NCBI RefSeq assembly: GCF_028583545.1
Contig: NZ_CP087106.1
Coordinates: 3,642,501-3,706,500, forward strand
DNA from: Methylobacterium sp. NMS14P
GTDB taxonomy: Bacteria; Pseudomonadota; Alphaproteobacteria; Rhizobiales; Beijerinckiaceae
DNA: 64,000 bases
Direction of reading: 5' to 3'
The translations under genes were made by a program, and so were the position numbers. The notes under the pieces were generated by a model. It worked only from the letters and a program-made list of their open reading frames with translations. It ran no database searches and had not been told where the DNA came from. Positions 16,743-26,112 of the stretch are shown piece by piece. Within the stretch, counting starts at the first letter, position 1. Each line of letters opens with the position of its first letter.

Positions 16743-17744
16743 ATGACGGCTCGGATTCTCGGTGCGCTCGTGTGTGCGCTCGCCCTCGCGGTGCCGGCCG
16801 CGGCGCAGGCCCCGATCGTCATCAAGTTCAGCCACGTCACCACCACCGACACGCCCAAGGGCCAGGGCGCCGAGCGTTTCAAGCAGCTCGCCGAGGAGCG
16901 CACCAAGGGTGCGGTCAAGGTCGAGATCTACCCGAACAGCACGCTCTACAAAGACAAGGAAGAGGTCGAGATGCTCCAGCTCGGCGCCGTGCAGATGCTG
17001 GCGCCGTCGACGAGCAAGTTCGGGCCCCTCGGCGTGAAGGAGTTCGAGGCCTTCGACCTGCCCTACATCTTCCCCAACGAGCAGGTGCTGCGGCGCGTCC
17101 AGGACGGGTCGATCGGCCAGGGCCTGTTCAAGAAGCTCGAATCCAAGGGGATCAAGGGCCTCGGCTACTGGGACAACGGCTTCAAGATCCTCACAGCCAA
17201 CAAGCCCATGCACGTCCCCGAGGACATGAAGGGCTTGAAGTTCCGGATCCAGTCCTCGAAGGTTCTTGAGGCGCAGTTCAAGCAGCTCGGCGCGCTGCCG
17301 CAGGTGCTGGCCTTCTCCGAACTCTACCAGGCTCTGCAGACCGGCGTGGTCGACGGCCAGGAGAACCCGCCCTCGAACGTGACGACCCAGAAGATCAACG
17401 AGGTGCAGAAGCACGCCACCCTGACCTATCACGGCTACATCGGCTACGCGGTCATCGTGAACAAGGGCTTCTGGGACGGCCTGCCCGCCGACATCCGCAC
17501 GACGCTCGAGGGCGCCATCAAGGACGCGACCGCCTACGAGCACGAGATCGCCGACAAGCAGAACGAGAAGGCGCTCGCCGACATCCGCGCCACCGGCAAG
17601 ACCGAGGTCTACACGCCGAGCGAGGCCGAGAACGCCGCGTGGCGCAAGGCGCTCGCGCCGGTCCAGCGCGAGATGGCCTCCCGCGTCGGCAAGGATCTGG
17701 TCGCGGCGCTCAACAAGGAAGCCGAGGCGGCGCCCAACAACTGA
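16743..17744 (+). CDS. dctP: TRAP transporter substrate-binding protein (DctP family)
   Basis: The 333 residues start with a signal peptide (ILGALVCALALAVPAAAQA). The mature protein has the DctP pattern: IKFSHVTTTDTPKGQGAERF, VKVEIYPNSTLYKDKEEVEM, the R-containing LKFRIQSSKVLEAQF and the GVVDGQENPPSNV motif. The conserved arginine binds the ligand carboxylate. GGGAGGA precedes the ATG by 5 bp. Together with the two permease genes it forms a sodium-driven importer for a C4-dicarboxylate or similar acid, very likely the acid handled by the upstream acyl-CoA enzymes. Confidence 0.93.
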   Translation: MTARILGALVCALALAVPAAAQAPIVIKFSHVTTTDTPKGQGAERFKQLAEERTKGAVKVEIYPNSTLYKDKEEVEMLQLGAVQMLAPSTSKFGPLGVKEFEAFDLPYIFPNEQVLRRVQDGSIGQGLFKKLESKGIKGLGYWDNGFKILTANKPMHVPEDMKGLKFRIQSSKVLEAQFKQLGALPQVLAFSELYQALQTGVVDGQENPPSNVTTQKINEVQKHATLTYHGYIGYAVIVNKGFWDGLPADIRTTLEGAIKDATAYEHEIADKQNEKALADIRATGKTEVYTPSEAENAAWRKALAPVQREMASRVGKDLVAALNKEAEAAPNN

Positions 17745-17772
17745 TCCCGCCGCCGCGCCACCCGGACCGACC

Positions 17773-18360
17773 ATGTTGCTGAAACTTCTCGATCGGCTCG
17801 AAGAGGTGCTGATCGGAACGCTGATGGCGGCCGCGACCGTCATCACCTTCGCCACGGTGGTGCACCGGTTCCTCTCCGGCATCCCGGCGCTGCAGGACTA
17901 CACCGACCGGATCGACTTCGGCTGGTCGCAGGAACTGTGCATCTACATGTTCATCTGGGTCGCGAAGTTCGGCGCGGCCTACGGCGTGCGCACCGGCATC
18001 CATGTCGGCGTCGACGTCCTGGTCAACCGCCTGCCGCCGGGGGCGCGGCGGGTCATGGTCCTGGTCAGCCTCGCGGCGGGCGCCCTGTTCACCGGGATCG
18101 TCGGCACGCTCGGCACGAACTTCGTCTGGCGCATCGGCCACACCGATCAGACGACGCCCGACATGGAGATCCCGGTCTGGATCGTCTACCTCGCGATCCC
18201 GCTCGGCTCCTACCTGATGTGCTTCCGCTTCCTGCAGGTCGCCTGGGGCTACTGGACGACCGGGCACCTGCCCGCCCGCGACCACGCCCACGTCGACGGC
18301 GTCCGGACCGTCGAGGGCGTCGACCCGATCCAGCTCGGCCGCGAGGGAGGCCCCGCATGA
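17773..18360 (+). CDS. dctQ: TRAP transporter small permease (DctQ family)
   Basis: The 195 residues have four membrane segments: LIGTLMAAATVITFATVV, an ELCIYMFIWVAKFGAAYGVR segment, MVLVSLAAGALFTGIVGTL and IVYLAIPLGSYLMCFRF. The conserved EE/WSQE motif (FGWSQELCIYMF) is present. It partners DctM in the membrane. It lies 28 bp after dctP and overlaps dctM by 4 bp. Confidence 0.92.
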   Translation: MLLKLLDRLEEVLIGTLMAAATVITFATVVHRFLSGIPALQDYTDRIDFGWSQELCIYMFIWVAKFGAAYGVRTGIHVGVDVLVNRLPPGARRVMVLVSLAAGALFTGIVGTLGTNFVWRIGHTDQTTPDMEIPVWIVYLAIPLGSYLMCFRFLQVAWGYWTTGHLPARDHAHVDGVRTVEGVDPIQLGREGGPA

Positions 18361-19640
18361 GCGGCCTGATCATCTTCGGGCTGCTCATCGCCCTCATGCT
18401 CACCGGGATGCCGATCTCGATCGCGCTCGGCCTGACGGTGCTGACCTTCCTGTTCACCCTGACGCAGGTGCCGATCGAGAGCGTCGCGCTCAAGCTGTTC
18501 ACCGGGATCGAGAACTTCTCGATCATGGCGATCCCGTTCTTCATCCTCGCCGGCAACTTCCTGGCCCATGGCGGCGTGGCGCGGCGGATGATCGCCTTCA
18601 CGACCTCGCTCGTCGGGCACTGGCCGGGCGGCCTCGGGCTCGCGGGCGTCGTCGCCTGCGCGCTGTTCGCCGCCGTGTCGGGGTCGAGCGTCGCGACCGT
18701 GGTGGCGATCGGCTCGATCATCCTGCCCGCCATGGTGGCCGAGGGCTACCCGCGCCGCTTCGGCGCGGGGGTGATCACCACCTCGGGGGCGCTCGGCATC
18801 CTCGTGCCGCCCTCGATCATCCTCGTGCTCTACGGGGTGTCGACGAATTCCTCGATCGGCAACCTGTTCCTGGCCGGGGTGATGCCCGGCATCGTCCTGT
18901 CGGCGATGCTGGCGAGCGTCACCTTCGTCATCGCCAAGCGCCGCGGCTACCCGCGCATGCCGAAGGCCTCCTGGGCCGAGCGCCTGCGCGCGTTCCGCGA
19001 GAGCGCCTGGGGCCTGTTCCTCGTGGTGATGGTGATCGGCGGCATCTACGCCGGCATCTTCACGCCGACCGAGGCGGCCGCGACCGCCGCCGTCTACGCC
19101 TTCGTCATCGCGGTGTTCGTCTACCGCGACCTGAAGCTGTCGGACGTGCCCCGCGTGCTCCTCGCCTCCGCCAACATGAGCGCGATGCTGCTCTACATCA
19201 TCACCAACGCGGTGCTGTTCTCCTTCCTGATGACGTCGGAGAACATCCCGCAGACGATGGCGGCGTGGCTGATCGCCATGAACTTCAGCCCGCTGGTCTT
19301 CCTGCTCGTCGTCAACATCATCCTGCTGATCGCCGGCAACGTGATGGAGCCGTCCTCGATCCTGCTGATCATGGCGCCGATCCTGTTCCCGATCGCCGTC
19401 AAGCTCGGGATCGACCCGATCCATTTCGGGATCATCATGGCGGTCAACATGGAGGTCGGCCTGTGCCACCCGCCGGTCGGGCTCAACCTCTACGTCGCGA
19501 GCGGCATCGCCCATATGGGCATCTCCGAGCTGACGGTCGCGGTGCTGCCCTGGCTGCTGACGATGCTGGCTTTCCTGGTCCTGGTGACCTACTGGCCCGC
19601 CCTCTCCCTGTGGCTCCCGCGGGCGCTGGGGGCGATGTGA
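18357..19640 (+). CDS. dctM: TRAP transporter large permease (DctM family)
   Basis: The 427 residues are almost wholly hydrophobic, with about twelve segments. DctM landmarks are MAIPFFILAGNFLAHGG, ALFAAVSGSSVATVVAIGS, TSGALGILVPPSIILVLYG and MEVGLCHPPVGLNLYV near the C-terminus. It forms the sodium-coupled translocation path. It is the last gene of the plus-strand operon and converges with the kinase gene 30 bp away; no strong terminator hairpin is visible in that gap. Confidence 0.94.
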   Translation: MSGLIIFGLLIALMLTGMPISIALGLTVLTFLFTLTQVPIESVALKLFTGIENFSIMAIPFFILAGNFLAHGGVARRMIAFTTSLVGHWPGGLGLAGVVACALFAAVSGSSVATVVAIGSIILPAMVAEGYPRRFGAGVITTSGALGILVPPSIILVLYGVSTNSSIGNLFLAGVMPGIVLSAMLASVTFVIAKRRGYPRMPKASWAERLRAFRESAWGLFLVVMVIGGIYAGIFTPTEAAATAAVYAFVIAVFVYRDLKLSDVPRVLLASANMSAMLLYIITNAVLFSFLMTSENIPQTMAAWLIAMNFSPLVFLLVVNIILLIAGNVMEPSSILLIMAPILFPIAVKLGIDPIHFGIIMAVNMEVGLCHPPVGLNLYVASGIAHMGISELTVAVLPWLLTMLAFLVLVTYWPALSLWLPRALGAM

Positions 19641-19670
19641 CGGGCGCCGGGCCGCTCGCGCGGGTGCAGC

Positions 19671-21098
19671 CTAGGGCTCGGCCGGCGTCGCGGCGTCCCG
19701 GGGCACGCGGAAATCGACGCGCGCCACCAGCCCTGACCGCGCGGCGGGAGACGCGAGCGTGACCGCTCCGCCGATCCGGTCCGCCAGCGCCCGGACGATG
19801 GCGAGGCCGAGGCCGCTGCCCTCCGGCCCGTCCCGGGACGCGACGCGGTAGAACCGCTCGAAGACCTTCTCGCGCGCCTCGGGCGGGATGCCCGGCCCCT
19901 CGTCCTCGACCTCCGCGCAGGCACCGACCTCCGTGCGGCGGACGCGGAGCGTGGTGGTGCCCCTGGCCCGGTTGTAGCGGATCGCGTTGTCCACGAGGTT
20001 GGTCAGGATCTCGCCGACGATGAACGGATCGCCCACGACCGGCATCGGGCCGTCGGGACGATCGAGCGCGATCTCGGCGCCGCGCGCGAGGGCGTGGGGC
20101 ACCTGCTCGGTGACCACGCGGGTCGCGACGTCGTTCAGGTCCGCGACCGCGGCCGGCGCCCCCGTCTCGGCAAGACCCTCGTCGGCGCGTGCCAGGGCGA
20201 TCAGCTGCGACAGGAGCCGTTCCAGGCGCCGCGCGGCGCCGTCGATGTCGTCGATCGTGGCGGCCTGGGCCGCGTCGCCGGGCGGGGTCCGGCGGAGCAG
20301 TTCCACGTGCATCCGCAGGACGGCGAGCGGGGTTCTCAGCTGGTGCGAGGCGTCGGACGTGAAGCTGCGCTCGCCCGCGATCGCCTGCTCCAGACGGTGG
20401 AGCAGTGTGTTGAGGGCGAAAACCGGGGCCAGCGCCTCGCGGGGCACCCCGGCCACGTCGAGCGGCTGCAGGTTGATCGCGCCCGGGACCGCCCGCCGGC
20501 CGATCGCGTCGCTCAACCGGGTCAGCGGCCTGAGGCTGCTGTCGATGCTGTACCAGGACAGGGCCCCGATCAGGCCCAGCAGCCCGAGTTCGGCGAGGGC
20601 GAGTCCCGCGAGCAGGCGTCGCTCCAGGGTCTGGCGGGCCTCGCGCGTCTCGGCGACCTGCACGAGGACCGGGCTCGGCTTCCCGTAGACCCGCCGCGCC
20701 TGGGCGGCGATCCGCACGCTCGCCCCGCGGACGACGCCGTCGCGATGGATCGTCACCCCGGGCTGCAGGGCGCCAACATCCGGGATCGGCAGATCCCGGT
20801 AGCCGGTCACCAGCTCCCCGAGATAGGTGACGCCGTAGTAGATCCGGTCCTGGGCCTGGCTCTCGAGCATCCCGAGGGCGACGCGGGGCAGGTCGACCGA
20901 GACCTCGCCGTCCTCCACCGTCAGCCGCTCGGCGATCGCCAGGACGGAGCCGTCGAGCAGGCGGTCGTGGGTCGTCTCCACCACGTTCCGGATCACCAGC
21001 GCGCCCGCGAAGCCGAGCGCCAGCGCCAGCGCGAGGGCCGGGAGCAGCATGCGGACCAGCAGGCGCCGCCGGATCGAGGGGACGCGCGCCTGGGTCAC
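19671..21098 (-). CDS. Sensor histidine kinase, TctE/QseC-like
   Basis: The 475 residues begin at a GTG whose last bases overlap the stop of the response regulator gene (GTGA). There are two membrane segments (about 18-38, ALALALALGFAGALVI; and about 155-178, LALAELGLLGLIGALSWY) around a periplasmic region. A HAMP-like linker follows, then a HisKA box with the phosphoacceptor H252 in FTSDASHQLRTPLAVLRMHV, and an ATPase domain (NLVDNAIRYNRA, EDEGPGIPPEAREKVFERFY, GSGLGLAIVRALA). TctE kinases regulate tricarboxylate uptake. The adjacent solute-binding protein and citrate-type symporter suggest the same here. Confidence 0.92.
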   Translation of the reverse strand: MTQARVPSIRRRLLVRMLLPALALALALGFAGALVIRNVVETTHDRLLDGSVLAIAERLTVEDGEVSVDLPRVALGMLESQAQDRIYYGVTYLGELVTGYRDLPIPDVGALQPGVTIHRDGVVRGASVRIAAQARRVYGKPSPVLVQVAETREARQTLERRLLAGLALAELGLLGLIGALSWYSIDSSLRPLTRLSDAIGRRAVPGAINLQPLDVAGVPREALAPVFALNTLLHRLEQAIAGERSFTSDASHQLRTPLAVLRMHVELLRRTPPGDAAQAATIDDIDGAARRLERLLSQLIALARADEGLAETGAPAAVADLNDVATRVVTEQVPHALARGAEIALDRPDGPMPVVGDPFIVGEILTNLVDNAIRYNRARGTTTLRVRRTEVGACAEVEDEGPGIPPEAREKVFERFYRVASRDGPEGSGLGLAIVRALADRIGGAVTLASPAARSGLVARVDFRVPRDAATPAEP

Positions 21099-21760
21099 AC
21101 CGGCATCAGCAGGTAGCCGAGGCCGCGGATGGTGCGGATCTCGGGCCCGTGCGGCTGCAGCTTCTTCCGGAGACGCGCGACGTAGAGCTCGAGGGCGTTC
21201 GGCGCGACAGCCTCGTCGAAGCCGAAGATCTCCGCGCTCAGCCGCTCCTTCGGGACGGGCTTCCCGGCGCGGGTCATCAGGATGGTCAGGACGGCGAGTT
21301 CGCGCCGCCGCAGCGCGACGGGCGCCCCGTCGAGGGTGACGGTGCCCGATGCCCGGTCGAGCTCCAGCGTGCCGCAGCGCAGGACCGGGTTCGGCACCGC
21401 CTGCCCGCGGCGCACCAGGGCCCGGACCCGCGCCTCGAACTCGGCGAGGTCGAAGGGCTTGAGCAGGTAGTCGTCCGCCCCGAGATCGAGGCCGCGGACC
21501 CGGTCGGTGATGGCGTCCCGCGCGGTCAGTACCATCACGGGAACGGTCGAGCCGGCCGCCCGGACCGCCTTGAGCACCTCGAAGCCCGGCAGGCCCGGCA
21601 GCCCGAGATCGAGGACGACGAGGCTGTAGGGTTCGCTCGTCGCGAGCCGGACCGCGTCGGCCCCGTCCGCCTCGTGGTCGACGGCGTATCCGCCCTGCCG
21701 GAGGGCGGCGATCAGGCCGCGCGCCAGGGCGGCATCGTCCTCGACGACCAGAACGCGCAT
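21095..21760 (-). CDS. OmpR-family response regulator, TctD-like
   Basis: The 221 residues have a receiver domain with phosphoacceptor D51 (VVLDLGLPGLPGFEVLK), acidic pocket EDD at 7-9 and the conserved lysine in DYLLKPFDLAEFEARV. A winged-helix DNA-binding domain follows (VALRRRELAVLTILMTR, VPKERLSAEIFGFDEAVAPN, IRTIRGLGYLLMPV). It is the first gene of the regulator-kinase pair. The pair is divergent from the solute-binding protein gene, a typical place for its own binding site. Confidence 0.94.
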   Translation of the reverse strand: MRVLVVEDDAALARGLIAALRQGGYAVDHEADGADAVRLATSEPYSLVVLDLGLPGLPGFEVLKAVRAAGSTVPVMVLTARDAITDRVRGLDLGADDYLLKPFDLAEFEARVRALVRRGQAVPNPVLRCGTLELDRASGTVTLDGAPVALRRRELAVLTILMTRAGKPVPKERLSAEIFGFDEAVAPNALELYVARLRKKLQPHGPEIRTIRGLGYLLMPV

Positions 21761-21875
21761 GCTCCTCCCGTGATCGATTGTCCTGGCCCGGGCGGCGAGC
21801 CCGGCCTAGCATTTCCGCCCAGGCGCTGCACAGCAAGGGCACCGGACATCCCGGGCCGACGAAGGGGAGACATCG

Positions 21876-22952
21876 TTGAGCGTTCGCCACGCCGTCGGGC
21901 TTCTCCTGCTGCTGGCCGCCGGCCTCGGCCCGGCCTGGTCGCAGGTCGAACCGCCCCTGACGGCGGGGGACTCGGGCTCCGCCGCGGCGAAGGGTGAGAC
22001 CGTCGTGGTCGTGGAGGCGACGACGGACGAGGCCGAGGTCGCCGACCTCATCGCGGGCTTCCGCGCGGCCCATCCCGGCGTGGCGGTGTCGTACACCAAG
22101 ATGAACTCGTCGCGCCTCTACGACGGCTTCGTGGAGGCCGCCGCCGCCGGGACGGGCACGGCCGACATCGTCTGGAGTTCGGCCATGGATCGCCAGATCA
22201 AGCTGGTGAACGACGGCTACGCCGCCCGCTACGTGTCCCCCGAGGCCGCGTCGCTGCCGTCATGGGCCGTGTGGCGCAACGAGGCCTTCGGCGTCACGGC
22301 GGAGCCGATCGCCATCGCCTACAACAAGACGCTCCTGCCGCGGGAGCGCGTGCCCACGACCCGCGCCGAGCTGATCCGATCCCTGACCGAACAACCGGAG
22401 GCCTGGAAGGGCAAGGTCGCCGCCTACGATCCCGAGCGGAGCGGCGTCGGATCGCTGATCCTCGCGCAGGATGCCGAGGTGACGCCCCGGACCTGGGACC
22501 TGGTCTCCGCCCTGGGACAGGCCGGGGTGAAGCTCTACACGCGCACCGAGACGATGCTCGACCGGATCGTCGACGGCGAGGCCCTGCTCGCCTACGGCGT
22601 GTTCGGCGCCTACGCCCTCGAGCGGGCCAAGCAGGACCCCGTGATCGGCGTCGTGCTGCCGACCGACTACACGCTCCTCGTGTCGCGGATCGCCTTCATC
22701 GCCAAGGACGCGCGCCATCCCGCGGCCGCCCGCCTGTTCCTCGACTACATGCTCTCCCGCGAGGGCCAAGCGCGGCTCGCGTCGCGGTCCCTCACGCCGG
22801 CGCGCCTGGACGCCCGCCGGGCGGACGATCCGGTCGCGAACGCCCCGGCGCTGCGGCCGGTCTCGGTGGGGCCGGAACTGCTGGCCAACCTCGACCAGAT
22901 CCGGCGCGCCCGCATGCTGCGGCGCTGGCGGCGGGCGATGGAAGGCCGCTGA
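21876..22952 (+). CDS. Iron-type (PgtC/FbpA-like) periplasmic solute-binding protein
   Basis: The 358-residue product starts at TTG 21876 behind GGGGAGAC. A signal peptide (HAVGLLLLLAAGLGPAWS) precedes a type 2 periplasmic binding fold: VVEATTDEAEVADLIAGF, GTADIVWSSAMDRQIKLV, AVWRNEAFGVTAEPIAIAYN, GVGSLILAQDAEV. No transporter subunits are nearby. The nearest partners are the divergent kinase/regulator pair and the downstream symporter gene, the layout of the Salmonella pgt system, in which PgtC feeds a signal to the PgtB/PgtA two-component pair. I infer a receptor role. Confidence 0.82.
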   Translation: MSVRHAVGLLLLLAAGLGPAWSQVEPPLTAGDSGSAAAKGETVVVVEATTDEAEVADLIAGFRAAHPGVAVSYTKMNSSRLYDGFVEAAAAGTGTADIVWSSAMDRQIKLVNDGYAARYVSPEAASLPSWAVWRNEAFGVTAEPIAIAYNKTLLPRERVPTTRAELIRSLTEQPEAWKGKVAAYDPERSGVGSLILAQDAEVTPRTWDLVSALGQAGVKLYTRTETMLDRIVDGEALLAYGVFGAYALERAKQDPVIGVVLPTDYTLLVSRIAFIAKDARHPAAARLFLDYMLSREGQARLASRSLTPARLDARRADDPVANAPALRPVSVGPELLANLDQIRRARMLRRWRRAMEGR

Positions 22953-22965
22953 GCCGAGACCCGCG

Positions 22966-22983
22966 ACAGCTTCGTGACAGGTT
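22966..22983 (+). promoter_or_regulatory. Candidate response-regulator binding repeats upstream of the symporter gene
   Basis: Two direct repeats, ACAGCTT at 22966 and ACAGGTT at 22977, are exactly 11 bp apart, the spacing favoured by OmpR-family dimers. They sit just after the binding-protein gene and about 160 bp before the symporter start, with a TATAGC hexamer a few bases downstream. Binding by the TctD-like regulator is inference. Confidence 0.35.
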
Positions 22984-23143
22984 AACGCGCGTATAGCGGC
23001 CGCAAGCGCCGCGAAGTCGGCGCGAATACACGGGAGGATTGGTTCACGGCTGCGGCCCGGTCGCCAGGGGCGATCGCGCGCCGACCCGAACCGACGCTTC
23101 CCTCGTGCGGTTGCGACCGCTCCAGCGCCTGAGGGAGACAGCA

Positions 23144-24436
23144 ATGATACAGGCCCACTCGTCGAGTTCCAGAGCCGCCACGGTCCTGCGCGTGACCAGC
23201 GGCAACTTTCTGGAGATGTTCGACTTCTTCCTGTTCGGCTTCTACGCCACCTACATCTCCAAGACCTTCTTCCCGGTCGGCAACGAGTTCGCCTCGCTGA
23301 TGCTGACCTTCATGACGTTCGGCGCCGGCTTCCTGATGCGGCCGCTCGGCGCGATCTTCCTCGGCGCCTACGTGGACAGCATCGGCCGCCGCAAAGGGCT
23401 GATCGTGACGCTCGGCATCATGGCGGCCGGCACGATCCTGATCGCCTTCGTCCCGGGCTACGGCACGATCGGCCTGTTCGCGCCGTTCCTGGTCCTCGTC
23501 GGACGGTTGCTGCAGGGCTTCTCGGCCGGCGTCGAGCTCGGCGGCGTGTCCGTCTACCTGTCCGAGATGGCCACGCCCGGCAACAAGGGCTTCTACGTGT
23601 CCTGGCAGTCCGGCAGCCAGCAGGTCGCCGTGATGTTCGCGGCCGTGATCGGCTACATCCTCAACAACGCACTGACCCCCGCCGACATGAATGCCTGGGG
23701 ATGGCGCATCCCGTTCTTCATCGGCTGCGCGATCGTGCCGTTCCTGTTCTACATCCGGCGGTCGCTGGAGGAGACGGAGGAGTTCCTGAAGCGCAAGCAC
23801 CGGCCGTCCATGAACGAGGTGTTCGGCTCGCTCGCCCGCAACTGGCAGATCGTGCTGCTCGGCATGCTGCTCGTCGGCATGACCACGATCTCGTTCTACA
23901 CGATCACCGTGTACACGCCGACCTTCGGCAAGACCGTCCTCAAGCTGTCCGACACCGACAGCCTGCTGGTCACGTTCTGCACCGCCCTGTCGAACCTGTT
24001 CTGGCTGCCGGTCATGGGGGCGCTGTCCGACCGGATCGGGCGCAAGCCGATCCTGCTCGTCTTCTCGGCGCTGACCCTGCTCACCGCCTACCCGGTGCTG
24101 GGCTGGCTCGTGGCCAACGCGAGCTTCGGCAACATGCTGATCGCGCTCCTGTGGCTGTCCTTCCTGTACGGCAGCTACAACGGCGCGATGGTGGTGGCGC
24201 TGACCGAGGTCGTCCCGGCGAGCGTGCGCACGGCCGGCTTCTCCCTCGCCTACTCGCTGGCGACCGCCCTGCTCGGCGGCTTCACGCCCCTCGTCTCCAC
24301 GTGGCTCATCGAGGCCACCGGCAACCGCGCGGCCCCCGGCCTGTGGATGGCCTTCGGGGGCGCCTGCGGCCTCGTCGCCACGCTCCTGATCTACCGCCGC
24401 GCGAGCCAGCCGGCCGCTCTGGGCGCCCCGGCCTGA
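23144..24436 (+). CDS. MHS-family symporter, citrate/tricarballylate type
   Basis: The 430 residues have twelve membrane segments. Signatures are [19 protein letters not shown] at the start, [19 protein letters not shown] in loop 2-3, [20 protein letters not shown] and [12 protein letters not shown]. This is the pattern of CitA/TcuC proton symporters for citrate and tricarballylate. GAGGGAG precedes the ATG by about 8 bp. It lies 191 bp after the solute-binding protein gene and is convergent with glpT across a strong hairpin. It is probably induced by the adjacent two-component system. Confidence 0.88.
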   Translation: MIQAHSSSSRAATVLRVTSGNFLEMFDFFLFGFYATYISKTFFPVGNEFASLMLTFMTFGAGFLMRPLGAIFLGAYVDSIGRRKGLIVTLGIMAAGTILIAFVPGYGTIGLFAPFLVLVGRLLQGFSAGVELGGVSVYLSEMATPGNKGFYVSWQSGSQQVAVMFAAVIGYILNNALTPADMNAWGWRIPFFIGCAIVPFLFYIRRSLEETEEFLKRKHRPSMNEVFGSLARNWQIVLLGMLLVGMTTISFYTITVYTPTFGKTVLKLSDTDSLLVTFCTALSNLFWLPVMGALSDRIGRKPILLVFSALTLLTAYPVLGWLVANASFGNMLIALLWLSFLYGSYNGAMVVALTEVVPASVRTAGFSLAYSLATALLGGFTPLVSTWLIEATGNRAAPGLWMAFGGACGLVATLLIYRRASQPAALGAPA

Positions 24437-24453
24437 TCGCGCCGGCACAGGAT

Positions 24454-24481
24454 CGGCAGGGGGGCCTCGGCCCCCCTGCCG
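24454..24481. terminator. Bidirectional terminator between symporter gene and glpT
   Basis: Perfect 13-bp arms, CGGCAGGGGGGCC and GGCCCCCCTGCCG, separated by TC, form a very stable hairpin between two convergent genes. There is no U-tract, which is common in high-GC genomes. Confidence 0.8.
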
Positions 24482-24499
24482 CGTCGGTAGACCCGGCAA

Positions 24500-25840
24500 T
24501 CAGGCGAACTGCGGGGCCGCGGTGCTGCTGTGCCGCAGGGTCAGGGCCAGGCAGACGATCGCGAGGACGCAGGCCGCCAGCAGGAGAATGAAGCAGCCGT
24601 TCCAGCCGTAATGGTCCGTCGTGTAGCCGACCAGCGCGCTGGCCGCGACCGAGCCGCCGAGATACCCGAACAGGCCCGTGAAGCCGGCCGCCGTGCCGGC
24701 CGCCTTCTTCGGCACGAGTTCGAGCGCCTGGAGGCCGATCAGCATCACCGGCCCGTAGATCAGGAAGCCGATGCAGATCAGGGCCGCGAGGTCGACGCCC
24801 GGATTGCCCTCGGGATTGAGCCAGTAGACCAGCGTCGCCGCCATGACGCCGAACATGAACACCACGCCCGTGGCGCCGCGGTTGCCGCGGAACAGCTTGT
24901 CGGACAGCCAGCCGCAGAGAAGGGTGCCGGGAATGCCGGCCCACTCGTAGAGGAAGTAGGCCCAGGAGGTCTTGTCGACCGAGAAGTGCTTGGCCTCCTT
25001 CAGGTATGTCGGCGCCCAGTCCAGCACGCCGTAGCGGAGCAGGTAGACGAACACGTTGGCGAACGCGATGTACCAGAGCATCCGGTTCTTCAGCACGTGC
25101 TCGACGAAGATCTCGCGCGTGGAGAACTCGCGCTCGTGGTTCGCGTCGTAGCCCTCCGGATAATCCTCCTTCCAGGTCTCCACGGAGGGCAGCCCGCAGG
25201 ATTGCGGCGTGTCCCGCATGGTCAGGAAGGCGAAGACCGCGACGCCGAGCGCCACGGCGGCGGGCACGTAGAAGGCCGCGTGCCAGTCGTTGAACCAAGC
25301 CAGGCCGAGCAGGAAGAGCGGGCCGATCAGGCCGCCGCCGACGTTGTGCGCCACGTTCCAGACCGAGACGACGCCGCCGCGCTCCTTCTGCGACCACCAG
25401 TGCACCATCGTGCGGCCGCTCGGCGGCCAGCCCATGCCCTGGAACCAGCCGTTGAGGAACAGCAGCACGAACATGATGCCGACGCTGGACGTCGCCCAGG
25501 GCACGAAGCCGAACAGGAACATCACCAGCGCGGAGAGCACGAGGCCGATCGGCAGGAAGTAGCGCGGGTTGGAGCGGTCCGAGACCATGCCCATCAGGAA
25601 CTTGGACAGGCCGTACGCGATGGCCACCGCGGAGAGCGCGGTGCCGAGCTCACCGCGGCTGTAGCCCTGCTCGACCAGGTAGGGCATGGCCAGCGAGAAG
25701 TTCTTGCGCAGCAGGTAATAGCCCGCGTAGCCCAGGAAGATGCCCGCGAAGATCTGCCAGCGCAGCTTGCGGTAAGTCGGATCGACGCGATCCGTCTGAA
25801 TGGGTGGCCGATGGGCCGCGGGAGCGAGAAAGCCGATCAT
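24500..25840 (-). CDS. glpT: Glycerol-3-phosphate:phosphate antiporter GlpT
   Basis: The 446 residues match the organophosphate:phosphate antiporter family throughout: [89 protein letters not shown] and [20 protein letters not shown]. The positively charged substrate site residues of the family (R in YYLLRKNFS) are present. It exchanges cytosolic phosphate for external glycerol-3-phosphate across the inner membrane. It is the third gene of the glpR-glpD-glpT run. Confidence 0.95.
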   Translation of the reverse strand: MIGFLAPAAHRPPIQTDRVDPTYRKLRWQIFAGIFLGYAGYYLLRKNFSLAMPYLVEQGYSRGELGTALSAVAIAYGLSKFLMGMVSDRSNPRYFLPIGLVLSALVMFLFGFVPWATSSVGIMFVLLFLNGWFQGMGWPPSGRTMVHWWSQKERGGVVSVWNVAHNVGGGLIGPLFLLGLAWFNDWHAAFYVPAAVALGVAVFAFLTMRDTPQSCGLPSVETWKEDYPEGYDANHEREFSTREIFVEHVLKNRMLWYIAFANVFVYLLRYGVLDWAPTYLKEAKHFSVDKTSWAYFLYEWAGIPGTLLCGWLSDKLFRGNRGATGVVFMFGVMAATLVYWLNPEGNPGVDLAALICIGFLIYGPVMLIGLQALELVPKKAAGTAAGFTGLFGYLGGSVAASALVGYTTDHYGWNGCFILLLAACVLAIVCLALTLRHSSTAAPQFA

Positions 25841-25926
25841 GGCGCGCCTTGGTGCGTGAGACCGCGGACGGACCCGGGCTCATCCCGGGCGCGTCTCGGA
25901 TAGGACGGGGTGGTGACGTGCCGCGC

Positions 25927-26028
25927 TCAGCGTGGCGCCGAAGCGGGTCCCGCGGCGCGCTGATGCGCGATCCGCGCGTCCGGTCTCGACCGGTGGCGTT
26001 GGTGGACGTCCTGGTCCGGTCGCGGCAT
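25927..26028 (-). CDS. Possible 33-residue peptide between glpD and glpT
   Basis: A 34-codon frame starts at 26028 immediately behind an excellent ribosome site (AGGAGGAAACG, then ATG) and ends at 25927. The peptide begins MPRPDQDVHQRHR, is rich in arginine and histidine, has no membrane segment and resembles nothing I know. The ribosome site is the main reason to list it. It may be a real small protein, a leader for glpT translation, or chance. Confidence 0.25.
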   Translation of the reverse strand: MPRPDQDVHQRHRSRPDARIAHQRAAGPASAPR

Positions 26029-26112
26029 CGTTTCCTCCTGTTGTGCGGCGCATCTCCGGCTCGGCCGGGTCGCCGTCTCGCGATTCTTCTGCGTCGGCGC
26101 GCGGCGACCGGC

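Noticed and set aside
19641..19670. Terminator between dctM and the convergent kinase gene
   Set aside because: The 30-bp gap holds only short GC-rich complementarity, not a convincing hairpin.
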